A stretch of 26,485 nucleotides of DNA from Candidatus Dojkabacteria bacterium UBA2177 (GTDB lineage: Bacteria; Patescibacteriota; Dojkabacteria; SC72), in contig DCVX01000018.1 of NCBI GenBank assembly GCA_002328805.1, positions 1 to 26,485 of the forward strand, read 5' to 3'. Within the stretch, counting starts at the first letter, position 1, and every line of letters starts with the position of its first letter. The notes beneath the pieces are model-generated. The model had not been told where the DNA came from and made no database searches. It saw nothing but the letters and a program-made list of their open reading frames with translations. Both the position numbers and the translations under genes were made by a program. Of this stretch, positions 14,955 through 21,152 are shown in pieces.

Positions 14955-16439
14955 ATGGACATTGATAACATAATAGGTATTTTTCAAACATATGGAATAG
15001 TGGTGTCACTCATAGAAGAAACCTCAGGGACTCAGATAGCTAGATGTATATTAAAAGCTAAATCAAAGGAAGATGTTGATAAATTCCTTTCAGTAAAAGA
15101 TGATCTCTCATTAGCACTTCAATCAGCTTTTTCATATACAAGAACATATATATCAAAAACAGATGCCTTAAATATCGTTGTAGAGCTTCCTAATGCCCAA
15201 GAAGAGTTTGTATATCTAACAGAAGAGCTAAAAGAGTGTAAAGAAGAACTTGAAAAACTTAACCTACCATTAGTATTAGGAAGAGATTTAGAAAACAATT
15301 TGGTTATTAAGGATATTACTGAAACAGGAAGCTTTTTAATGTCTGGAGCTACAAGTACAGGTAAATCTATGTTTATTGATTCAGTAATATATACACTATT
15401 AGAAACAAAAGGTCCTAACGATACTAAGCTAGTAATCCTTGAGCCTAAAATGGGTTTAGAGACAATGCAATACGAAGGGATACCTAATATTCTCTCTCAT
15501 ATTACAACTGATATACATAAATCTTACGAAATCCTTACAAAAATTGTAAAAGATAGAGAAGAGAATAAAAAAGATCCTAAACACATTGTAATATTAGTAG
15601 ATGAGTTTGCTATTCTAATGTTATCTAGTATAGGAAATGAATTTGAAGAGATTTTTTGTAAGATTGCGAAAAAGGGAAAAGAGCTTGGGATATATATGTT
15701 CCTGTCTTCTTCCAAACCATCAGATACTGTTTTTACAGAAAGATTAAGAAAACATATACCCAACAGAATAGCATTTACTTTAGCTACTAAAGAAGATTCA
15801 AGAAGAGTTCTTGGAGAAGAAGGTGGAGAAACACTTATTGGTAATGGAGATATGATATACAGGAATGTAAATACAAATGAGGAGATTAGAGTACAAGCAC
15901 CATTTATATCAACAGATAAGGTTGGATATAATATAAAGATTTCATCTACAGAATCAAAGATAGAAGATTACTATAACAACAGATTTAGAAATCAATTTCA
16001 TGAATGGGTAAAACAAACTCAAGCCCATGAACATTCTGGAGAGGGTATCTATATCCCTCACAGAGATCTCTGTATGGAAAAGTTGTCTCATGTACCTGAT
16101 AAGGATATTCCTCTGTTTTTCTGTTCATTAGGATGGAGTGTACTAGTAGATCAGGTTATGTACACATACTTCAAGGATGATTATCCAAAGTTTCAATCAT
16201 TAACTCTCTATCCAAAGATAGAGGTTGGTATAACTAATACTAACATCTCCCCAGGATGGGTCTTTAGGGGTTATTTAACAAAGGACATTTTAAATTTCTT
16301 TTTGATGGATTTAAAAGAGTTTTTCAAAAAAAATACATTTAAGGAAGCAAGTTGGGAAAGTGTAACAAAAGTAATGTCAGAAGATAAAGATATTAATGAA
16401 AATATAAGGAATGAAATATTAGCAGTTAGAAAACTATGA
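14955..16439 (+). CDS. FtsK/SpoIIIE-type DNA translocase (mobile-element version)
   Basis: This 494-residue protein has the alpha and beta parts of the FtsK motor, a hexameric ATPase that pumps double-stranded DNA. The alpha-like part is residues about 12-80 (GIVVSLIEETSGTQIAR, DDLSLALQS, VVELPN). Walker A is GATSTGKS (131-138) and Walker B is VILVDEFA (212-219). The block LGIYMFLSSSKPSDTVFTERL with IPNRIAFTLATKEDSRRVLG and GNGDMIYRN (244-304) matches the conserved FtsK region GIHLVLATQRPSVDVITG..IPSRIAF. There is no N-terminal membrane domain and no clear gamma winged helix; instead about 170 unfamiliar residues follow. In actinomycete elements a single FtsK-like protein moves the DNA between cells, which makes this the best transfer-gene candidate. 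Its stop overlaps the next start (ATGA). Confidence 0.9.
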   Translation: MDIDNIIGIFQTYGIVVSLIEETSGTQIARCILKAKSKEDVDKFLSVKDDLSLALQSAFSYTRTYISKTDALNIVVELPNAQEEFVYLTEELKECKEELEKLNLPLVLGRDLENNLVIKDITETGSFLMSGATSTGKSMFIDSVIYTLLETKGPNDTKLVILEPKMGLETMQYEGIPNILSHITTDIHKSYEILTKIVKDREENKKDPKHIVILVDEFAILMLSSIGNEFEEIFCKIAKKGKELGIYMFLSSSKPSDTVFTERLRKHIPNRIAFTLATKEDSRRVLGEEGGETLIGNGDMIYRNVNTNEEIRVQAPFISTDKVGYNIKISSTESKIEDYYNNRFRNQFHEWVKQTQAHEHSGEGIYIPHRDLCMEKLSHVPDKDIPLFFCSLGWSVLVDQVMYTYFKDDYPKFQSLTLYPKIEVGITNTNISPGWVFRGYLTKDILNFFLMDLKEFFKKNTFKEASWESVTKVMSEDKDINENIRNEILAVRKL

Positions 16440-16843
16440 AAATATACTTAGACATAGATGGTGTATTCCTAGACACAAAGGAATACAAGCAGATGCCACA
16501 TTTAAAAGAATTTCTTAACAAAGTATTTGATGTATCTAAAGGAGAGGTATATTGGTTAAGTACACATACTAAGCATGGGGAAAATGATATAGCTTTTTAT
16601 CACTTGGAGGATATAGATAAGGACATACTAGAAATGATAAAGGATATTAAAAATACTAAATGGGATACCCTCAAGACAGAGGGTATAGACACAGATAGTG
16701 AGTTTCTTTGGTTTGACGATGTAATATTCCAAGCAGAATACAACTTTTTAGAAAGTATTGGGAAGGAGCATTGTCTAGTAAAGGTGAAGGATAATTTAGA
16801 TGAAATGATAGAGTATTTAAATGATATAAAGAACGATGTTTAA
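16436..16843 (+). CDS. Small HAD-superfamily hydrolase-like protein
   Basis: This 135-residue protein has the haloacid dehalogenase motifs: DIDGV (6-10, nucleophile Asp6 and acid/base Asp8), WLSTH (40-44), Lys80 as a possible motif III residue, and FLWFDDV (90-96, Asp94/Asp95 for Mg2+). It lacks a sizeable cap domain, so large substrates such as proteins or polynucleotide ends could fit. The start overlaps the FtsK stop by 4 bp and its end overlaps the hydrolase start by 8 bp, so the three genes are translationally coupled. Small HAD proteins in mobile elements may act on nucleotides or nucleic acid ends, but no substrate is shown here. Confidence 0.75.
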   Translation: MKIYLDIDGVFLDTKEYKQMPHLKEFLNKVFDVSKGEVYWLSTHTKHGENDIAFYHLEDIDKDILEMIKDIKNTKWDTLKTEGIDTDSEFLWFDDVIFQAEYNFLESIGKEHCLVKVKDNLDEMIEYLNDIKNDV

Positions 16844-17543
16844 ATCAGACCAGATACAATTGCATGACTGGTGGCATATAGGGGTAGGGTATCATCCTAC
16901 TAATACAGGAAAAATCATTATTAATATTCCTGGAGCAGGAGGTAGTATAGAAGGATATTTAAATAAATATGTTAATCTGGGTAACTATATACAAGAAAAG
17001 GACATAGCCTCTTTTGTAAGAATACCAAATGATAGACCTCAAGAATATGAACTAACCGTTAGAACAATTATTAACTATTGTTTAGACAATTCAAAGTCTA
17101 TTTGTGGTAGTAACACTCCTGAAATATGGCTTGTAGGTCTCTCTGCGGGTGCAGGAGCAATCATATTAACAGGTTGGGAGTATCCCGAGGTTACAAAGAT
17201 ACTTGCGATTAATCCCTTTCTAGAAGTAAAAGGGGGTAGGGATAAAATACAGAAAAACCTACCAATGTATGAGGGAGAATTATACTTAGTGAAGGGTGAA
17301 GAAGATGAAGTAATAGCTTCTGATACAATAGATTTTCTATCAAAATATGCAAGCTCTGTTAAAGAACTGCAAACATATGTGATACCAAACTGCGATCATC
17401 AACTAAGAGGAGAAAATAATGCTAGAATCCTTTCTCAACTACCAGAGTACTTTTTTTTAGGAAAATACAAAACAGAAGAGTTTCCTAATGGGAAGAAATG
17501 GATTAATCTATTGGATGAAGATAATAGGACTGAAATAGTTTAA
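16836..17543 (+). CDS. Alpha/beta-hydrolase fold protein
   Basis: The 235-residue protein has a nucleophile elbow GLSAG (101-105, Ser103), an oxyanion-type loop IPGAGGS (31-37), a likely catalytic acid at Asp157 (KGEEDEV) and a terminal His188 (CDHQL). This is a full Ser-Asp-His set. The length is typical for a simple alpha/beta hydrolase. No signal peptide is visible, so it should act in the cytoplasm. The ATG overlaps the HAD gene's stop by 8 bp. The substrate is unknown. Its tight coupling with an FtsK-like motor and a HAD protein is unusual for a cargo enzyme and suggests a shared task. A lipase or esterase name would be over-reading. Confidence 0.8.
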   Translation: MFKSDQIQLHDWWHIGVGYHPTNTGKIIINIPGAGGSIEGYLNKYVNLGNYIQEKDIASFVRIPNDRPQEYELTVRTIINYCLDNSKSICGSNTPEIWLVGLSAGAGAIILTGWEYPEVTKILAINPFLEVKGGRDKIQKNLPMYEGELYLVKGEEDEVIASDTIDFLSKYASSVKELQTYVIPNCDHQLRGENNARILSQLPEYFFLGKYKTEEFPNGKKWINLLDEDNRTEIV

Positions 17544-17609
17544 TAATATTACGACTAGATCTTAATAACGAACCTTAATCTTTTAGGTCCTATTTTGTAT
17601 GATATAGGC

Positions 17610-18059
17610 ATGAGAGGAGTAGTTGAACAAACACCATATATTACAATAGCTAAAGGAGGGGAGAGATATACCTTTGTCCATGGATCTAACATTATTGAAG
17701 ATATAGATTTTGTAATTGATAGATATATGATAGATATAGATAGCACAGAGTGTAATTATGGAGGTTGGAGAGAATGGTTAATTTGTCCAATTTGTGAGAA
17801 GAGAAAGTTATCACTTTTTTATCAAGATTATGAATTTAAATGTAAAGAATGTGCAGGATTACTTTATGATATACAGACTGTTTCAGAGTCATACAGAAGA
17901 ACTTTTAATGCATTAATTGGCACATTAAAGATCAAATACAAAATGGAAAATAACAGAAGACCTTATTATAATGGCGAATTAACAAAAAGAAGCAGGAAGC
18001 AACTTAGAGATCTAGGAAGATATTCAGGATTATTTAAGGAAGAGTTTGGACACTTATAA
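17610..18059 (+). CDS. Zinc-ribbon protein of mobile-element type
   Basis: This 149-residue protein has a clear CPIC (59-62) and CKEC (78-81) pair enclosing RKLSLFYQDYEFK. The combined pattern W-x-x-CPxC...LY-x(n)-F-x-C-x-x-C...L-x-Y resembles small zinc-ribbon proteins I associate with plasmids, phages and integrative elements, whose function is not known. The tail (MENNRRPYYNGELTKRSRKQ) is basic and may touch nucleic acid. The frame is open from a TTG at 17595. The ATG at 17610 is chosen because a TATGAT box ends 7 nt before it, giving another likely leaderless mRNA. Confidence 0.7.
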   Translation: MRGVVEQTPYITIAKGGERYTFVHGSNIIEDIDFVIDRYMIDIDSTECNYGGWREWLICPICEKRKLSLFYQDYEFKCKECAGLLYDIQTVSESYRRTFNALIGTLKIKYKMENNRRPYYNGELTKRSRKQLRDLGRYSGLFKEEFGHL

Positions 18060-18171
18060 TGAAAGGCTTATGATTTACTTAGAAAAGCACTAATATCTAC
18101 CTTATATAAACATTTTGATGGCATAAGAATGGTATAATATATTAGAGAGTATAATTTTTAATTTAGAAAAA

Positions 18172-18522
18172 ATGATGAATATAAAGATTAAAGGTGTAGA
18201 TAAAGTTTCAAAAAGGATAGACAAAATTAAGAAGAATGCTGGTAAAGTACCCAAAGAACAGAGCGTGAAGTTAGAATTGCTTCTTAACGATTCTTTCCTT
18301 AGAAGTAACAGTCGTTTTTCATCACTGCAAGGATTACGAGATGAGTTCAAAAAAGTCTTTATGAAAGAAACTTCCGAAGAACTTTTATCAAGTACTGAAG
18401 GAGCAAAATTTATTTCTCTTCATACCAATTTTGCAACTTGGGAGGACTTGGTTAATGAAGCTGGAAAAGAATATATGAAAAAGCAATATTCTGACGCTAT
18501 TAATGATATAAAAGATGTCTGA
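18172..18522 (+). CDS. Unknown small helical protein
   Basis: This 116-residue protein is not recognisable to me. It begins with a very basic segment (KIKGVDKVSKRIDKIKKNAG) and continues as amphipathic helices (LRDEFKKVFMKETSEELL). There is no membrane segment or Cys motif. An extended -10 TGGTATAAT lies at 18130-18138 and a second TATAAT at 18150-18155. ATGs at 18172 and 18175 are adjacent in frame and cannot be told apart. Its stop overlaps the next gene's start by 8 bp (ATGTCTGA), so the pair is translationally coupled and probably works together with the following membrane protein. Confidence 0.6.
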   Translation: MMNIKIKGVDKVSKRIDKIKKNAGKVPKEQSVKLELLLNDSFLRSNSRFSSLQGLRDEFKKVFMKETSEELLSSTEGAKFISLHTNFATWEDLVNEAGKEYMKKQYSDAINDIKDV

Positions 18523-19075
18523 AATTATTAAAAATTTTAGAAACTTATTTGCTAATGCAGATATTGATAGAATCCTTCCCCTATTAAATTGGATTGGGTA
18601 TCCAGTGTTCTTTATCGTAGGAGCAATTGTAGCTAGATTGAATTTATACAACAAACTAGCTGGAAAGACACTGAAGGTAAAATTGGAAGATGCTTTTTTC
18701 CAATATTCTAACTCTGAGACAATCTATTCAAAATTGAAGCTTAATATAATAAATAATTCAGAGTCAAAAATTTATATTAACAATTTAATTCTTAAAATAG
18801 ATAAGCAGGAATGTAGAATCAATACTTCTTGGAATGCTCAGGAACATTATCGTTTTGATAAGATAAGCATAGAGCCTGATGAACCAGTAACAATTGAAAT
18901 ACCATTTAATGATGACCTTGTAAGAAATTTGGATTCGTTATCCTTTAATAAAGAGGCCTCTAGGATCAAAGTAATACTAAAAAACAATAATAAGATCATT
19001 TTCTCCAGAAAACTTAACAAAACATATGTGAAAGCTTGGAATAACCTTATTGAAACATCTAAAGTTCAGAAATAA
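18515..19075 (+). CDS. Membrane-anchored protein with beta-sandwich-like domain
   Basis: This 186-residue protein has one membrane segment near the N-terminus (about 24-45, LNWIGYPVFFIVGAIVARLN). The rest is strand-rich (KLNIINNSESKIYINNLILK, EPVTIEIPFNDDLV, SRIKVILKNNNKIIFSRKL), like an immunoglobulin-type or similar sandwich. I know no family for it. The N-terminal side is short, so the domain could face either side; Lys-rich composition after the segment suggests the cytoplasm. Its start is coupled to the gene before it. A role in cell-envelope attachment of the element's machinery is possible but unsupported beyond position. Confidence 0.6.
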   Translation: MSEIIKNFRNLFANADIDRILPLLNWIGYPVFFIVGAIVARLNLYNKLAGKTLKVKLEDAFFQYSNSETIYSKLKLNIINNSESKIYINNLILKIDKQECRINTSWNAQEHYRFDKISIEPDEPVTIEIPFNDDLVRNLDSLSFNKEASRIKVILKNNNKIIFSRKLNKTYVKAWNNLIETSKVQK

Positions 19076-19156
19076 TAAATAATGAAATACAGCATATAAA
19101 TGATAGAATAAAGTAGAGTTTGCAAGGATTTGTAATTTTTATATAATTAGTTATAT

Positions 19157-19984
19157 ATGGGAAGTTCAAAAAATGTTGGCTTCGCAGAAGAAGTAGAAAA
19201 GCTAAAAAAACTTTTAAAGGATGGTGATATTACTAAAAAACAGTATGAGAAAGCTAAGGAGCAGTTCTTGTCAGATTCCCTAGAGGAAGAAGAACATTAC
19301 GAAGAAGTAGATTATGAGCAAGAGAAAAAGGTTGCCCAAAAAAGAGCAAACACCTACTATACATTTGTAACAATTATAACAATTTTGAGTGTATTCCTAC
19401 TTGGTGGGGGAATTATAACAGGAGTGGTAATAGGAGGTATCTTGGGATTAGTAGGTTATTTAATTGGGAGAAGTACAAGCAGACTATTATCTAAGTATTT
19501 AGTTTTCATTTTCTTGTCTATTGCAGTAAATATGTTAGCAGGAACAATAATATATACGATTTCATCCGAAGAAAGCACTAACACAAAAATCACTTCTAAT
19601 CCAGGAGCCGAAGCCCTAAAGGCATATTACGATTGCTCTGATGGTTGTTATGAAGCTTACCGTTCCAGATGGAAGGAGACATGTGCTTCCAAGGGAGAGG
19701 ATCCAAACTGTCTTTTACCAAATGAAACTGTTGTGAGTTATGATGATTCACTTCAGAATGAACTTGATAGGTGTGCTGTTAGATATAAAGATCAGATTCC
19801 AAAAGACGAAGAATTATATGATTTTTGTCGGGATGGTGCATATGATAGTCTTCATGAAAGATGGAACGAGAAATGTGCAGATATAGGAGAAGAAAATGAA
19901 TGTCAATTACCAAGTATAACAGCAGATACATTTGAGAATACTTTACAAAGAGAATTGGACAGATGTGTATTGGTTTTTTTGTAA
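19157..19984 (+). CDS. Membrane protein: SHOCT-like N-terminus and duplicated Cys domain
   Basis: The 275-residue protein starts with a SHOCT-like helical hairpin (EEVEKLKKLLKDGDITKKQY, 11-30), then an acidic linker. Two or three membrane segments follow (about 67-135), then two copies of a domain of about 51 residues with no other membrane segment. Copy 1 (157-207) has C160, C176, C185 and C206; copy 2 (220-271) has C224, C240, C249 and C270. All spacings are identical (16, 9, 21), with the repeat period 64. RW.E.C and LQ.ELDRC recur in both. Paired cysteines suggest disulfides outside the cell. A TATAAT box ends 10 nt before the ATG. SHOCT-like units often help oligomerise membrane proteins. 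Function unknown; a cell-surface sensor or contact protein is plausible. Confidence 0.7.
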   Translation: MGSSKNVGFAEEVEKLKKLLKDGDITKKQYEKAKEQFLSDSLEEEEHYEEVDYEQEKKVAQKRANTYYTFVTIITILSVFLLGGGIITGVVIGGILGLVGYLIGRSTSRLLSKYLVFIFLSIAVNMLAGTIIYTISSEESTNTKITSNPGAEALKAYYDCSDGCYEAYRSRWKETCASKGEDPNCLLPNETVVSYDDSLQNELDRCAVRYKDQIPKDEELYDFCRDGAYDSLHERWNEKCADIGEENECQLPSITADTFENTLQRELDRCVLVFL

Positions 19985-20119
19985 ATATCTTGATTATAAA
20001 TATATATCTAACAAAATATAAAATTGGATTATAATTGTTTGGTAGATGAGTGAACTATGGTTTTTCTTGTGAGGTTAAGATATAATCCTAGTAACCCCAC
20101 TATTTTATTTATCTTTCTT

Positions 20120-20797
20120 ATGAATAAAAACAGAAAGACAATAGTTCAGAAAATACAGGGACAATTCCAATCTAATAGAAAAACATTTTTCCTAAGAGCC
20201 CCATTTATTTTGTTATGTTTAGTAATAGTAATTTTTTGGGGTTTAACAAATTTGCCTCAAATTGTTGAATCAAGAAGGTTAGCGGAGCAAAGACTTCAAG
20301 AAGAACAAGAGGAAGAACTAAAAGCTAGATTAAAAGCTGAGTTTTTAGAAGAGATGGAAGAAGATGAGACTGAAGTAGAGGAAGAGATTATAGAGGAAAT
20401 AATAGAGGAGAAACCAATTGTTGCATCTCCTCCAAGAGCTACAACATCAACGCCACCACCACCACCTCCTCCTCCACCACCTCCACCACCACCACCTCCA
20501 CCTGTAAGTTATCTCTGTACGGATGAGGAAATAACTGAATTGCAAAATCTCATATATAGTCTTAACATAGCAAAGGAGTGCTCTGTTTGTTATCTTGATT
20601 GTTTAGGAAAAAGTGATCCAGAAAGTCCTATGTATGAGAGTAATGTACAGTTGTGCTTTATGGGTTGTGACAGTTACTACAATTCTGTTTATGGGTGGGG
20701 ATCTTGTGATTATTCCTCCCCAGATTTAGTTGGCACTTATACAAATCTTTTATCTGAGAAACAGTCAAGACTTAATGTCTGTCTCTCCGATAGATAG
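20120..20797 (+). CDS. Membrane protein with coiled coil, 17-proline tract and Cys-rich C-terminus
   Basis: From the ATG at 20120 the protein has about 225 residues. The order is a basic N-terminus, one membrane segment (about 28-46), a charged Glu/Arg helix likely to be a coiled coil, a run of 17 prolines (codons at about 20452-20502), then a C-terminal domain with eight cysteines (including ECSVCYLDC and QLCFMGC). The layout is of an anchor, a stalk that can cross a layer, and a disulfide-held tip. Translation through the proline run would need EF-P. An upstream ATG at 20057 is also in frame. I prefer 20120 because a TATAAT at 20081-20086 lies between them and the shorter form begins with a normal anchor. 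No family recognised. Confidence 0.65.
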   Translation: MNKNRKTIVQKIQGQFQSNRKTFFLRAPFILLCLVIVIFWGLTNLPQIVESRRLAEQRLQEEQEEELKARLKAEFLEEMEEDETEVEEEIIEEIIEEKPIVASPPRATTSTPPPPPPPPPPPPPPPPPVSYLCTDEEITELQNLIYSLNIAKECSVCYLDCLGKSDPESPMYESNVQLCFMGCDSYYNSVYGWGSCDYSSPDLVGTYTNLLSEKQSRLNVCLSDR

Positions 20798-20894
20798 GAA
20801 CTATTTTAAGAAGCTTAAGGGTTATGATTTGACATCTATGCACTCTGTTCAATAAGTTTTATTAAAACCTAAAAACATAGTAGAATATCTCAAC

Positions 20895-21152
20895 ATGGAT
20901 ATTCCAGCCAACAAAGAATTTAAAAATCTTTTCAGTGCTATGTTTAGTATCCTCTACAAACCCCAACTAACTAAGATATATGTTAAGGGATTCTTAAAGG
21001 GAAGATTCTCTATGTTTGATAAAGTGAGAATACAAGAAAACCATAAGGCAATCCTTTATAGTAAAAAAGAAAACAAATACTACAATATTAACTTAGACAC
21101 TGGGGAAAGAACAGAGTTAGATAAATCAAACATATCTAATAAAAATGCCTAA
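20895..21152 (+). CDS. Small basic protein coupled to the recombinase
   Basis: This 85-residue Lys-rich protein has no recognised domain. A short N-terminal helix (NKEFKNLFSAMFSILYKPQL) is followed by strands (RFSMFDKVRIQENHKAILYS, KYYNINLDTGER). A TAGAAT box ends 9 nt before the ATG, so it probably opens a leaderless two-gene unit. Its stop overlaps the recombinase ATG by 8 bp (ATGCCTAA), so translation of the recombinase depends on it. Serine integrases need a small partner (recombination directionality factor) for excision, and such factors show no common sequence. This gene is a positional candidate only; it could equally be a regulator. Confidence 0.6.
   Translation: MDIPANKEFKNLFSAMFSILYKPQLTKIYVKGFLKGRFSMFDKVRIQENHKAILYSKKENKYYNINLDTGERTELDKSNISNKNA

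Noticed and set aside
20452..20502. CCA/CCT repeat considered as a microsatellite or sequencing artefact
   Set aside because: It keeps the reading frame between an anchor domain and a Cys-rich domain, so it is best read as a coded proline stalk.
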